64,000 nt of DNA from NCBI RefSeq assembly GCF_019097595.1, contig NC_080717.1, positions 19,724,336-19,788,335 on the forward strand. Reading direction: 5' to 3'. Source of the DNA: Hemibagrus wyckioides. Taxonomy: Eukaryota; Chordata; Actinopteri; Siluriformes; Bagridae. A program made the translations under genes and the position numbers. The notes beneath the pieces are model-generated. The model saw only the letters and a list, made by a program, of their open reading frames with translations, had not been told where the DNA came from and did no database searches. Shown here piece by piece: positions 38,036 through 54,180 of the stretch (position 1 is its first letter; each line of letters starts with the position of its first letter).

Positions 38036-41000
38036 TTACCTGATCATCGTTTACTTAAAGTGTCAGCGATCACAAAAGACAAAAGGTAATGATGGTTACA
38101 AAGTTCTGGTAATTTTTTTTTTATATCACTGGTGCAAAATCCTTTATAGGAACAGTAGTTAGTGACCCATATTTAAGCTTTGCAAATGATTCAGGATTAC
38201 AATTTAATGAAATTTCCAAACTAAAATCCAAGTTTGTGTGCTACACTTTCTATGAAGCACAGATTCATAAAACATTATAGCTTTGCCTATAAAATCTAAA
38301 TAAGTTGGTAATGATTCCTTGTAACAATTTTTATAAACTTTAATAATAAAAACTAATGTTCTATTAGCACTTTCTTTGATACATGGGATCATGTTGTAAA
38401 GCAAGGATCACTACTTATTATATAACAGCATGTGATATATAATATATATAGTACATGAAATGTGCATAGTTCTATATGCAACATGACTAAAGAAATCTGA
38501 ACCATAGACTTTGAATAGAAACATGTTACTTACCTTTTGTGGATATATAACGTTTCTCAGAATATCAGACCAACACACAAACCCCATTTTAGTTTGATCC
38601 ATTTGGGACAGTGGGTCCCCAGAGATTTGTTTTATTAAAATACGTGCTTGAAGATTGGGTAATATATTATGTCTGGGAGTAAAAGGAGGAAATGCAGCAC
38701 AAGTAAGTTAAAACTAGTGCCAATTTCCATTTAAAGGAGTCATCACAATTGTTTACTTCATACAAAATATTGACAAAACCAATAGTCATCAGAAGGAAAT
38801 AAGGAAATTGTTTGGGGCAATATTAAATAATGAATTAATTAATTTACATGTATGAGATTTCATAGAGTAATTCTTATAATTTTACAATTCAAAAATATTT
38901 TGACCATCCTTTTCTTTTTCACTATAGGACTACTTTAATGCTAATGTACAAAACCTTTCTCCTAAATCACTGCAAGGTCTGACATCTATTGCTAGTTCAA
39001 CTCCCTTACTGGGACCTGTCACGAAGAGGAGTGCAGCTTTGCAAGATATTGGAAAGTGCAGAGTTGTAGAGTGTCATGCATGCCTCTGTCCAGTTTTCTT
39101 AGGAAGATAGAGTGGAAAAACACAGAGGAATTAAACATCTTTACATCTTAAAAGTGGGTGTATTTACTATGAGTGGACTTTTGCTGCATATTGCAAAACA
39201 AGAAGAGAGTATGTGGCAAAGCATGAGGGACATTAATCTTGAGAAGCATATGCAGAAAATTATTTGCTAACTGCAAAAGAACCATATGGCATTTGGATGA
39301 TGGTATAACTAAGAGAGATTCTGATTTATTTTTTTATTTTATTTGGTTATTTAGCTAGTTAGTTGGTTCGTTTTTGTGGGGTAGAGAATAAAACTGTGTG
39401 TTTAACATGATTTGGTGAATGATTTAGAAAAGGCTTAAGTTAAGAAATAGCACAGAAACTGTTGATTGTGTGGCACACAGCGCCAATGCCCTCATTCCCA
39501 ATTAGAATCTCAGGGCACCGATGTGTCTGCACATTTTCTGATGTTGCTACATTGCCACCTAGTGATTGCCAGACACTCCTCTCCACTTTGTCATCCAGGA
39601 ATTACGGGATCAAAACTATCTGTGAAACACGGTTTGAATTATTTCTTAAATATCTTCCATTATGTGCAGTCCTTGGAAGAATCTTTCCAATGCAGAAAGT
39701 CAAAGAAAAAGAAAATATGCAAATAGATTAAATGCAATCAGAAAGTTAGAGAGAAATACATGAAGCAATTAAAATGTTTAATATCTAATTGTCTGAATTA
39801 GTCACTCCTATAACAGTTCTGTATTGTGTATCTTTGTTGTTGATGCTGTTCAGTGATTGCTGATGTTGCAGAGTCTATCAGATAGTCAATTGTTGAATTA
39901 AATGATAAATATTTAATCTGCAGACAGTGTAGTACTTGACAAATAGGGTTATTACTAGACAAAAGGTATTTTTTTCTTGAAAAATGTTTATTGATACAAC
40001 AGTAGCTGGTTAATAATGCATTGAGTGTGCGGCTCAGCAAGAAATTAAATTGTTCATGGCATTTCCGTTACAATCTGAGGCCGAGGAAACCTTGGATGGT
40101 CTCATGGAGGATCCAGTAAAAGGCTATGAGAAAAACAAATGATGGAAATATAGTGTTCATGACAGATATAACTAAGATGAAATTTAGTACACAGTATACT
40201 ATATAAGTAGCACAAACAAGTGAGTCAATGCATTTAAAATCATTACTATATTTTATGGTACTTATTATCATGTGTATACTTTGGAATTCACTATTTACAT
40301 CCCGCAAATGCATAGACTCTTATATTTTATATATACATATAAAAAGCTCCTTTTCCCTCTGAGCAGGTTATAATATTCATTTCACCTGTTCATTACATTT
40401 TCCCAGAGACCCTGTTCCTATTCTCTTTCTTTTTTATAGTGCAACCTTGCTGACCTTGCTGGTGGTTTGCATTTTGCATGAAATCCTCTGAAATGATGCA
40501 CATATGCCTACATAATGGGAAATGTTCTGTTCAGAAGTAGAAAATATGTATCTTATTTTGCAGTCATTCTCTTTGGTCAGCCAGGTCAGTTGTTATCTCT
40601 AAGCTCATTATTGTGTTAGAATTCTAAGTCATTTACAAAAAAAAAAAAAAAACTCAAACAGACTTAATATATGTATCGAATTGATCAGATTTTTTTAGCT
40701 TCAAGTTCACCGGCTTTATTATCTTATATTATTTTCCTTTATACTGAGAAAAATCTTTATACTTGAAAATGCACCATTCAAAATTAACCATACACAACTT
40801 TTTGCTGGTATGTATTAATATATTCAGTTATAATAGAGCAACTGAGTACTTTACCTTTCTCAAACTTATTTAATAACATCTCTTTCTAGATCATTCCACA
40901 TCATTTAGACAATCATTTCATTTTCCAGGTTCAAATTGCTAAATAAGGATTTAATTATATTCGCCCAACATAATGTAAATGAGATCTAATTGAAGTTGAT

Positions 41001-41660
41001 CTTCTAAATAATGCTTTCATAATTATAGATTAGTTTCCACTGGATTACAGAGCCAAAACAACCAAATAACAAAATTTGTGTCACTGCCCAAATAGAGTTG
41101 GATTGTACTGTACTAATGACATGAGTGTAGCTAAAAACATCTCTTCAACCATTTGTTCTGTTAGTTGGATATTCTTCCATGCTATGTCTCTAAGGAAGGT
41201 ATGCAATAGGAATTGTGCCTCTAAAGCAGCATCCAAAAATGGCAGATGGTGTCACTGTAACATCGATATCTAATTACTGCAACATCTATTGCCCAACATG
41301 TTCAAGCCCCAATTTTAACAGTTTTTATGAATAGTCCATTATGTATGCAATACATGAATATATTGTTTTTTTATACTTTTTTTTTTTAATAAAATCAAAC
41401 ATTACAGGCTACAAGTAGATTTCACAGCCTTAATTTTCGAGGCTTCACAAATTGACTTGTATCTTTACATCTTGACTTTTGCCAAAGTAGCACTACACTG
41501 CTTTACAACTTGAGGGATTTTTCCTGTGCAGTCAATAATCCAATCACGAATGTCACTCAATTCAGCCTTATTGTGCTTGCTTGGTGCTGTACATGCACTT
41601 GAGACCTTCAACCCAGGCAACGATTGCACTGCAGTTCAGTTGCAACAAAACCAGTGCATG
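38036..41660. other. Noncoding, no gene seen
   Basis: Unique AT-rich DNA. At 38690-38900 AT-rich homeodomain-type strings (GAATTAATTAATTTAC) appear. Two overlapping short plus frames at 39462-39731 have no recognisable similarity. The segment 41400-41640 is of balanced composition and unexplained. Confidence 0.5.
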
Positions 41661-41695
41661 CATGCATGCATAAATAAATAAATAAATAAATAAAT
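41657..41695. repeat. Compound (CATG)n-(AAAT)n microsatellite
   Basis: GCATGCATGCATGCATA passes directly into five to six AAAT units. Confidence 0.9.
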
Positions 41696-42645
41696 GTTAT
41701 CACTTATACAGCAATCTCCTATTCTTATGGAAACCAATAAAATCCTACTGGTGGGAGAAGGAGACTGTTGTAAGGGCTTAGCCTTAAGGCAGAGAAATTG
41801 AAATTACTCAGTGTGGCTTTCAGAAAAAGAATGAAGCGGTGTGAGTCAGGCTCCCTGTGTGTTCAACACAGAATAATAACACAGTTGCCAATAAGCACCA
41901 AGTCAGTGGCAGAAATGAGTCTGAGAGGCTGAGTCAAGTGTCCGACAAAAATATAACACGTTCAAGTGCTGTTCTGCATGCGAGTGAATCGATAATGAAG
42001 CTTTAGCACTACACTGAAGCAACCCATATTACCTGCTAAAGGAACTTGTCATATTGTCATAACTGCAGAAATGAAGGCATAGATCGGAGTGCTGCTCTTC
42101 CCTGTGAGAGGGCTAGATTACAACGTGTGAGGTCTACTGACAAATACTGTATGGTTAGATGTTGATGAACATGAGAATGCTGAATGCGAACAGTAAAATG
42201 CACCAGTGGAGAGCTAACTTTATATCGGAGTATACCATAAACTGTAAATTACAAAAAATGGAGATGTCCAAATGTTAGATGAAAAGCATATTTGTATGTA
42301 TTGTATGTTTACCAACAGATGATAAAGTGAAATATCTGCCAGTTTTTCCAGGTTTGCATTGCAAAATGGGCCTAAATGGCTGTTCAGATCTAAATAACAG
42401 ATCAATGTGCAATCAAAACTGGCAAAGTATAAACTGACCCTCTCTAATCCTCTCCATTATTAATCACGGCAGTCATGACCCTCACTGCTAAATGTATTGT
42501 ATCGTAATATTTACCAAGTAACATTGTACATGGCACAAATATTAAAGTTAAAAGCAAGAGAACTTTTATGATGTGTATTGTTACATAAGGCATATTGCCA
42601 TAAGTCAAGGGCAGATATCAGAAAGTCTGTTAACAGTAAGCTATG
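41696..42645. other. Noncoding, nothing recognised
   Basis: Unique sequence without supported frames, leading to the X-box-like palindrome. Confidence 0.55.
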
Positions 42646-42658
42646 GTTGCTAAGCAAC
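42646..42658. promoter_or_regulatory. Perfect RFX X-box-like palindrome
   Basis: GTTGCTAAGCAAC is an inverted repeat of GTTGCT/AGCAAC sharing its central base region, matching the half-sites of the RFX X-box. Flanking sequence is non-repetitive. No gene start lies nearby, so any role would be distal. Confidence 0.4.

Positions 42659-45942
<3,284 letters not shown>

Positions 45943-46034
<92 letters not shown>
45943..46034. repeat. (TA)n microsatellite flanking the Tc1 element
   Basis: About 90 bp of TA beginning GTATGTATA right after the element's right target duplication. Confidence 0.95.
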
Positions 46035-46036
<2 letters not shown>

Positions 46037-46467
46037 GTCCATATAAAGTAATTTAACAAACATAAGGTTTTTAAAGTATGCTTAATGATTTCATATTTAT
46101 CTTACTTTAAATAGCTTAAGTGCATGTAATTATGTTTTTAATTAACTGTGAATCTGTTCTTGTCAATTGCAGTAATTTGTCATTCCTCTGTGAAATATAA
46201 AGTGCCATGCCAGACAGGACACATTCATTCAAATTAGATACCATGCCTGTTTTCTTTGGCATTAATGCTTGGGTTAAAATATTCTTTTATGCATGAGACA
46301 GAAAATACACAATATCTAATCCACATACTTCAACATTTCAGCATGCCGAAATTGTTCTAGTATGATTGCTTCAAATTAATTGCCCTGCAATCAAAATCAA
46401 AATGCAAAATGAACTGGAATACACTAGGCATGTTATAGGGATCTGGTTAATTCAAGTGACCTTTTCA
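46035..46467. other. Noncoding, nothing recognised
   Basis: Unique AT-rich DNA downstream (minus-strand sense) of the tentative ORF; no AATAAA close behind its stop. Confidence 0.5.
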
Positions 46468-46869
46468 TCATTTTTTGTTTTTGTTGAATGCTATTTTTAC
46501 TTTAGCGACTGCCCTGTGGATCAGTTGTAATGTCTGCAGCTTTTCCGACTGCATTTCTGATTGTCTTTTTAACACATGGATCCTTAACTCCTCATTAAGA
46601 GTGATGAGCTTCTTCCTCACCTTGCTTTTGAAAAGGTTAGGCCTTGCCCCCTGAGGAGCTGCACCGAGTCCTCTAGCTGGACCCCATGGATTTCTCACTG
46701 GTCTGCTTATATCGATCTGAGACTTCAGGTAGCCTTTTCTCAATTTGAACCCAATGCACAGTCTGCAGTGCGGTATACTAAACTGATGTATAATCAATGA
46801 TTCATAGCACAATCCTGCCCTGTACGAGCCATCAAAATTACATGCCATTGCACCTGAATTTTCTGACAT
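46468..46869 (-). CDS. Tentative ORF, 133 aa, unknown product
   Basis: I do not recognise this protein. The frame opens at ATG 46869, with A at position -3, and ends with TGA at 46468. An in-frame TAG lies a short way upstream, so the frame is bounded. The upstream sequence TTTCTTAACAG just before CACAATG looks like a splice acceptor, so the ATG could lie at an exon start. The first half contains several cysteines and a CNFDGSYRAGLCYES segment. The middle has a proline/glycine turn region (NPWGPARGLGAAPQGARP). The last 50 residues are strongly charged and helix-prone (KSKVRKKL, LNEELRIHVLKRQSEMQSEK), ending in a basic tail. Composition is less AT-rich than its surroundings. No signal peptide or membrane segment. 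It may be a lone exon, a retrocopy, a transposon ORF fragment or chance. Confidence 0.3.
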   Translation of the reverse strand: MSENSGAMACNFDGSYRAGLCYESLIIHQFSIPHCRLCIGFKLRKGYLKSQIDISRPVRNPWGPARGLGAAPQGARPNLFKSKVRKKLITLNEELRIHVLKRQSEMQSEKLQTLQLIHRAVAKVKIAFNKNKK

Positions 46870-47190
46870 TGTGCTGTTAAGAAACCTTTCCACTGTTGAA
46901 TCCTATTTGATATGTGTTTCGAACAGTTAACTTTAACAATTGTATTCAGCAATATTAACTACTATAAAAGGGTTCAGTTTTATGCTCAAAACTATAAAGA
47001 TGGAACACTGGTGCAGAAAGTGCTTTAAATGAATGCATTTTTTTACTCAGATTTAATCTTTCAGTTACTTGAAATTGAATAATTAGTATAAATTATAATT
47101 ATAATAATTGGTATTAATAATGACATTTAATTTTTGCACACTATAGTATGGAAGAGGATTTTCCTCTGAGGAATTTAATTTTTTGTTTAT
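46870..47190. other. Noncoding, AT-rich
   Basis: No feature beyond AT-rich runs such as ATTATAATTATAATAATT near 47090-47110. Confidence 0.5.
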
Positions 47191-47227
47191 ATAAAACAAA
47201 CACGCACAAACACACACTATATATATA
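47191..47227. repeat. Short (CA)n/(TA)n tract
   Basis: AAACACGCACAAACACACACTATATATA leading directly to the left end of the deleted Tc1 element. Confidence 0.8.
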
Positions 47228-47691
47228 TACTACCAGTCAAAAGTTTGGACACAACTTCTAATTCAATGTTTTTTGTTTAGTGACTTATTTTCTACATTCT
47301 AGAACAATACTGGAGATTTCAAAACTATGAAATAACACACATGGATTTATGTAATTTATGTAACGACAACAAAAAACAAGAGCATTTGCAAAACCCATCA
47401 AGCACCATGATGAAGCTGGCTCACATGAAGACCATCCCAGTAAAGCAAGACCAAAACTTACCTCTGCTGCAGAGGAGAAGTTCATTTAGAGTTACCAGCC
47501 TCAGAAATCACCAATTAACAGCACCTCAGATTAGAGCCGTTATGAAGGCTTTACAGAGCATCAGTAGCAGACATATCTCAATATCAACTGTTCAAAGGAC
47601 ATTATTGTGTATTTCGGCCGCCTTCAGCATTTATAGAAAGAAATAAACATCAGGAAAGACCATGTAATGTCCAAACTTTTGACTGGTAGTG
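47228..47691 (+). mobile_element. Internally deleted, MITE-like Tc1 element (464 bp)
   Basis: Terminal inverted repeats of 23 bp at 47228-47250 and 47669-47691, of the form ACTACCAGTCAAAAGTTTGG plus AC, differ only at the first base. TA flanks both ends (47226-47227 and 47692-47693). The interior keeps a piece of transposase DNA-binding region, then jumps to the 3' end, so the catalytic domain is deleted. Terminal sequence and interior differ from the element at 44697, so this is another family. Such copies can be moved in trans by intact relatives (superfamily knowledge). Confidence 0.9.
47341..47646 (+). pseudogene. Tc1 transposase remnant, DNA-binding region only
   Basis: A 101-codon open frame opens at ATG 47341. 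It has a central KLAHMKTIPVKQDQNLPLLQ segment corresponding to the GRP-type linker region. NHQLTAPQIRAVMKALQSIS and RHISISTVQRTL then correspond to the second helix-turn-helix of fish Tc1 transposases. After QRTL the similarity stops abruptly, and the frame ends 13 codons later. All three catalytic acidic residues are absent. If expressed it could bind transposon ends without cutting; that is inference. Confidence 0.7.
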
Positions 47692-47693
47692 TA

Positions 47694-47727
47694 TGTATGT
47701 GTGTGTGTATATATATATATATATACG

Positions 47728-47820
<93 letters not shown>

Positions 47821-47873
47821 GTGTGTGTATATATATATGTATATATACATATGTGTGTGTGTGTGTGTGTGTG
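47694..47873. repeat. Compound (GT)n/(TA)n microsatellite
   Basis: TATG and GT units, about 100 bp of interrupted TA with TACG and TACATA variants, then (GT)n to 47873. Starts at the right boundary of the deleted Tc1. Confidence 0.95.
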
Positions 47874-50800
47874 CAAAGATTATTTACAAGAACGCATTCG
47901 AAGTGCAGCAGTTACATGCATAACACCAGATGTGTGAACACAAGTTCATCATGAGTGGGAGAGACAAACCTGTGTATATGTAGTGTATGTATATGTATGT
48001 TTTGATGTTTTGTAAATAAAGTTGCATTTTGCTAAAAAGTGTTATTTTACTCTATGTATTGAAGACTTTTATCTCCTTAAATATGATTTAAAAAAAAAGG
48101 AGCATTTGAGCTAGTTGTGTAGGATGTACAAGAGTTATAAGCCGTAGAGGGTATTTAGTGTTAACTGAACCAGGTTAAGATTATTTCATTTACATGAGAC
48201 AAAGAGGCAGAAAAGCATTATGACAAAGGGAAGAAAAAGTATACAAGCCTAAAGGTGTTGAACAAGACTTCAGACATGAGAAGAAATACACAGTACAAAC
48301 ACATATAATTTCTCCTTTACCTCTTTAATCATTCTGTGTCATTTTTTTGTAAAGAATCCATTAATAATGTCATGAGTATTTAGCGTGTGCTTTGATAAAT
48401 GAGATCCTGCCCCTTCTGTCTGCTGGGATTTCCCTCTTCCACACAAACTCTGAATTAATAGAACATTTCAGTCTGCTCTCAAAATGACTTTACATCCTCT
48501 TGTATTAATTACAAATGGGAAAAGACTTTGTTCATCAATCAAACAATTTTCTCCCTACTTGTCAGAAGCAATGCAGTCATGCAATGCCTGAGCTCCCATC
48601 TGCTTTGTTAACAGCCTTATTGTTATGACAGAGAAAGAACACTAAGCAGCTGCCTCTTCCTCACTTTGTCCTCACGAGCTACCCTGCTCAGGCTACGTTT
48701 GCCCAAAAAAAAATTGACCTAATAGACTAGATGTGTCAAGGCAGATTAATAGTACATGTTACTGAGCAATCATTATTACCTTAAACATATAAGGCATCAG
48801 GGAAAAATACCTGAACATCTGACAGGCTGTAGAAAAGGTGGTAAAAGGGAATGCCTGTTAATGAAGCTAAAAATCATTATCTTTATCAAAGGAATTCCTT
48901 TTGACTGTAGGAATGAAGCATGTTGATATAGTTAAGATTTAAATACAATTTTAATAAATGCAGCATATCATGTTACAATAAAACACAAAGTTCTCTGCCT
49001 AAAGATTCCCCTATGGTAGGAAACATCTTTCAGTGGCATGGATGACCACACATCTGTTATAAAGCCCTGAAACTGAAGACTCCTTACAAAAAATGTTATA
49101 TAAACACTGTATGTTATAGAATCATCGAAATATTCACCATATCAATGATTATTCTTTTTTTTTTACTTAATTAGCAACTGTTTATTAATCTTAGATTATG
49201 TCGAGCATCACCGCGCAACCGTTCATCACTGTGAATAATTTGTTGCTATAGAAATGAAATATTGATATTAATATAAATCTGTTATTTGAATGAGAGCTGT
49301 ATAAGATTTTAGAAGTCAGGAATGTCATGCAAAACCAGCCGAATACCGAAAATGTGTCATAAAACATAAAATTTTATAACACATATTTGACTTTCATTGC
49401 CAATTATAGGCAAATTGCATAACCCATTTTTTAAAGAAAGTATTAAACCTAGACAGATTAAACTAATTCACTGACACAGATCAAACATTCATGCAATAAA
49501 ATTACGTTTACGTTTTTCATTTATATGCATTTGCTGTAGCTATAAAATTTCTACTGATATCCTGTTTCACACTATTAATGGATTAGATTTTAATCACCAG
49601 CATAACTAACATGTTATATTGTGCTCATGGCCCAAGTCAAACATTTCCCAGTTCCTCAGAAAATCCATGGACCTGGTAACACTGGGGCTGATACCTTTCT
49701 CAGTTATAAGTGATCACATTTTAGAATTAAATGAGGTTAAAATATCAGTAGAGTATATGTCAGGATATGTAACACAGTAGCAGTTCGATCTTCACAGTGT
49801 GTGTTAGTAAGTTTTAGGGTTTTTCAAATGGTGTCCAAGACTCCAGACCTAACCACAGATTAACTTAAACTGAATCATCTTTATACAAAGTAGTGGGTAG
49901 GAATGCAGTGTTTGCAACTTTAAGTCAGTCTGTGACCTTTATTTGCTGCTTTCAGCTACACAGAAGTTCTGCTTGCTTCCATTAAATTTTAATGACAATG
50001 AGGCTTTAATTAGCAAGACCATTTATTTAGAAGTACCTCATCCATGTTTCGGGAAAAATAATGATCTGCAGCTGCAAATTCAAACTCTAAAGACATGGTT
50101 GTTATTCCAGAACTAGCGATTAGGTTTGATTTAGATTGTATAAAGGGAGATGATGAACAGTGGATATGTTTTTAACAATACTGTTTCATTTAAATAATAA
50201 CATGCATATATTTTACCATGGGAGCAGTTTATTTTCTTTCTGCGCTAATTACTTCATTAAGAAGTTTTTTTATTTTTACACTTTCTGCAAAGTTAGACAC
50301 ATGTGCACATTTGTTATTTGCTTAACAGGCATAACAACATTTAACACGGGGTACTTTTTCAAGAAATAAGCTTTAAAAATTTAAAAAAAAATAAAAAGTG
50401 TCCTGTTTCAGATGTTCTGTGCCTGCAATAGCTTGCAAAACACTGAATATAGACATAGACTCTTGTGGATTTGATAAAATTGACACAGATTATTGATTTT
50501 TCCGTCCTGAAAATGTGTACAGGCATGTCTGAAATGTCAGTTGGGGAGAAAAAGAGATTGACTGTGAACTCATGGATTTCCAAGTCATGTTCTCTCAGGA
50601 AGATCTTAGCCAGTGTATTTTTTTTTTTTTTTCCAGAATGCGCCCACACTTTCCTTACTATAGCCGGGAGCAAAAACTGATATTGGCAAATTTGCATATA
50701 CATGCCATTGTAAAGATCCAATCATGCATTGAGATGCAAACACAATTGCTGAATTCAAAGTACTGAGACAGCAAGGTGAAGCAAATCTAGCCTTGTGGTT

Positions 50801-52138
50801 ATCATACAAAGCAACTTACGTGTATATAGCAAAGCTGAAATGATCTGTGCTTGCATGTAGCTTTTTGAAAAAACTGACACGGGGCATGACAGATTAGCAA
50901 ATTGGAAAATGTAAACAGACTTTTAGACAGTGGTCAGATGCTGAGGTTTTTGTTGTCATTCGTTTATACCTCAGTTTTACTAAAACCAGAGCACAGCATT
51001 GTTTTCCCCACTTTGAAAATACTGTTTACATTTTCCAACAGAGTTAAAAAGAGCCATACAGCCCATGAAAGAACATTTCAAGGTTAAAGTGAAAGCATTA
51101 TCTTGCCAGCAGTCTTTTTTGAATACAAACCTGAGACATAACAATAGCAAACTGTGTCATTTATTAAATCTACATATAAATTAGTCTACATCTTTGAGTT
51201 TCATTAAGCACAATTACAGCCAGTCTGTGTCTGACATCTATTTTCTTCCAGAAGCCCTGAAGGGTAAAGTGAACAAAAAAATGTTCCAGAGTGATTTTTT
51301 TGTGTAATGTAACAGCAATTTTGCAGTAATGGCCAGGTAGCACTTTATATTTAAGTCTCCTTATTCCAGTGTAAGATATGAAAATATCTCTAATACAAAT
51401 ATGTAGTTACATGCATGGGTGGTGTAAAATAAATAAAATGCCACAAATATTGCTGTCCTCAATATCACAATTAATTCAGTAGGTCTTGGAAATACACACA
51501 GTTGTAGGAATGCACTCAGATCAGTGCAAAAGAAAACCTGTGGTTAAGGTTTGTGCTTGGGCCAGTGTTTGTGTCACATTACATATCTATTTTTCGACAT
51601 CCCATGAACTTGTGTTTAAGCATTCTCACCTCCAGCTGGTTGTAAAAGCCAGAAGAAGCGTTCTGTCATGTATGTAAACATTTGTCATTGAAGTGCATTA
51701 ATTAATGTGACTTATCAAACACATTTTTACAAGAACTAATTTGAAATTGTTTAATATTCACATGTAATATGAACATAATTTATTCATCTTTGATTTTAAA
51801 CACTATAATAGATTCACAAATACACACAAACACATTTTGATAGCAAGATTTTAGGTGGATGTCAGGTAATCTTGAAATATATTCTAATATGAACTAAAAA
51901 AAAAAAAAACATTAATAAACAAAAACAAATAAGCATTATCATGTTTTATTAAATTATTATTTTGCTTCCCTTTTCTATGTGACTCCTCCTGCAGTTTATG
52001 TGATATAACATGCTAACAGTTTCTCTATGTTCATTTGACTTTATAGGCTTAATAATACCACAAATGTGTTAAAATACTACATTTAAATTTTGTAGCTAAC
52101 CAAAACAATGTTAGACCAGTGTCTTTTGTAGCATGGTT
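47874..52138. other. Long noncoding stretch; candidate conserved block at 48361-48660
   Basis: No supported gene. The block 48361-48660 is balanced in composition, non-repetitive and holds SOX/homeodomain-type strings (CTTTGTTCATCAATCAAACA, TGTATTAATTAC, GCCTTATTGTTATG). It is a candidate enhancer, but conservation is untested. Overlapping frames on both strands at 50359-50809 share a poly-T/A run and have no domain. Confidence 0.4.
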
Positions 52139-52499
52139 GCTGATGCCAGACTGACTGGTTTGAGTATTCTCTAGAGTTAGCAAAGACCGGTGTAAAACCT
52201 TCCAGTAAGTGCTAATTATGCAGGAGGAAACATCTTATTAATAAGAGGTAGATTGTCCATTAGCTTCCAGGAAGTCTATAGAACCTCAAATAACTGCTTT
52301 GTACAACCTCCTGGTCAGAAAAGCATGTCAGAATGCACAATACTTTATAAACTTTGACAAGGATGGGCTACAAGAGCAGAAGACAACATCAGGTTCCACT
52401 CCTGACAGCCAAGAACATGAATCTGAGACTACAGTGGTCACAGGCTCAGCAAAACTGGCCAGATGTTTACTGGAAAAGGACCAGCAAACTCTATGAATA
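52139..52499 (+). mobile_element. Tc1/mariner internal fragment
   Basis: Starts with GCTGATGCCAGACTGACTGG, and its right half encodes MGYKSRRQHQVPLLTAKNMN then LRLQWSQAQQNW. This corresponds to the region between the DNA-binding domain and the first catalytic aspartate of another Tc1-like transposase lineage. Both terminal repeats and the catalytic residues are missing. It ends abruptly near 52499. Confidence 0.65.
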
Positions 52500-52555
52500 T
52501 TCAGTTATTTGTGAGTCCGCAACCATTGTAACTGATGCTTCCTGTTCTCAGCTGA

Positions 52556-52587
52556 AAGGAGGGAGGGAGGAAGGGAGGGAGGGAGGG
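52556..52587. repeat. (GGGA)n purine microsatellite
   Basis: GGGA/GGAA units on an all-purine strand, immediately downstream of the Tc1 fragment. Confidence 0.9.
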
Positions 52588-54180
52588 TTGAGAGAGAAAT
52601 ATATTAGCTAATCAAAAATCATTAACAAATCAATACATTTAATAATACAGAGACAGCAGCTGCTAGTAAAGTGCTTGCTTTATAAACATTAATGAAGCAT
52701 ACATTCCACTTTCCCATTAAAAGCACACAATTTCACTTTCTATACATTCTAAAATCTATACACGTCATAAAATAATAACCCACAGAGTTCCTATGATTGT
52801 GCAACCTTTAGTTGCATGGTAGTAATACTCAGAGATAACCACACACAGTTGAATAAACTATTTATTCCCCTGTAAACGGTTTTATTTAGTTGTGCTATAA
52901 TTTAAACTGTTCTAATTTCAGCTGTTCCCATCCCCAATTTTAAACAAGACCATTGTGCACTTGGGCATTAATTTTCTTTAGTTTTCTTAATTAAAAAAGT
53001 AACAGTTGCAGATGTGTGGAATGGATGTGGTATGGATTGGACACCAATCAAAACAAGGACTGGCAAAGTGAGACAAGACTCAGGAACATTTACAACATCT
53101 GACAAAATTATTTCCCTAATCGCTAAGAAAGCATATATTAAAAAACCGTATCACTGGGGATATGTACACACCCAACAATGTGTCTTTTCCTACAGTTTTC
53201 TCATTGTTCATATCTTTACAGAAATGGTCAGTGTGGTCCACCTGCATCGGTATTTGGGTCCATGTTGACCTCTACAAATTTTCTGCTCCTCAACTCATCA
53301 GCAATAACAGAATTAATGTTCAATGCCCACAACAATAAAACTCATTTCATGTAAACAAACTGGAAGAAACTATCAAGGGCCATTATTAATGTAGCTTGTA
53401 AACAACAATATAATAATTTAGTTTTTTAATAATAATTTCTTTCTATTACTTAAATTTGTTTTCTTCAGAGATTTGTCTCTCTTTAGAGATTTTCTAATAT
53501 GTTGAACTCATTGGTATCACTGGGCTTCTATATCAATCTATGTTAGTGTACAGTGTGCTCCACTATTCTGTAACCTAACTGCCTTTGCATTTTTCCTTGG
53601 CTTCACAATCTAGATATTTGAGGGCATCATATTACTGGTCATTGTGTTAAAAAGTGTTCTTTCTGATAGAACAAACCCTATTATGTGGATTCATGGAGGT
53701 GAAATAAGCCTAACCTTGGACTAAACTACAGTCTACTGAGAATAAGAATATTCTATTGTTATACTTAATCTTGGTCTGGGAAACTGGCCCTGTAAGTGCT
53801 GCTAATAATCACTCTAGGATAGGGGTTTCACATAAAGGGTCAATTTCCTATACATTTAAATAAAGTCTGTTAATATGAACAGTATGAAGTATGGCAGTCT
53901 AAACTTCCTCAATTTTGATTCTTTGAATTTATAATAAGTTTCACTTAAAAGAATCTTCATATAGGCCTTGATTAATATGGATTATTTCTCATTTTATATT
54001 GAACGTGGGTGCTCTCTAAACTTTTTGTTATGTAATTATAACATACCAATTAAGTTAAAATTAAGCAATCTAATTTCCTTTTTTTTTTTTCTCAGACTTT
54101 TTTTTAAAAAGTAAATACTAAATGAGTATTTTGCTCCAGCAGTTAATGTAGTTGCTGAAAGGATAATATACTTTGTAGGT
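52588..54180. other. Noncoding, nothing recognised
   Basis: AT-rich unique DNA; only short frames. Confidence 0.55.

Noticed and set aside
39462..39731. Two overlapping 86-89 codon frames in adjacent registers
   Set aside because: No domain; both stay open because of local composition. No splice or promoter evidence.
50359..50721. 120-codon minus-strand frame
   Set aside because: Shares the interval with frames on the other strand, crosses a poly-A run giving KKKKK, and has no recognisable domain.
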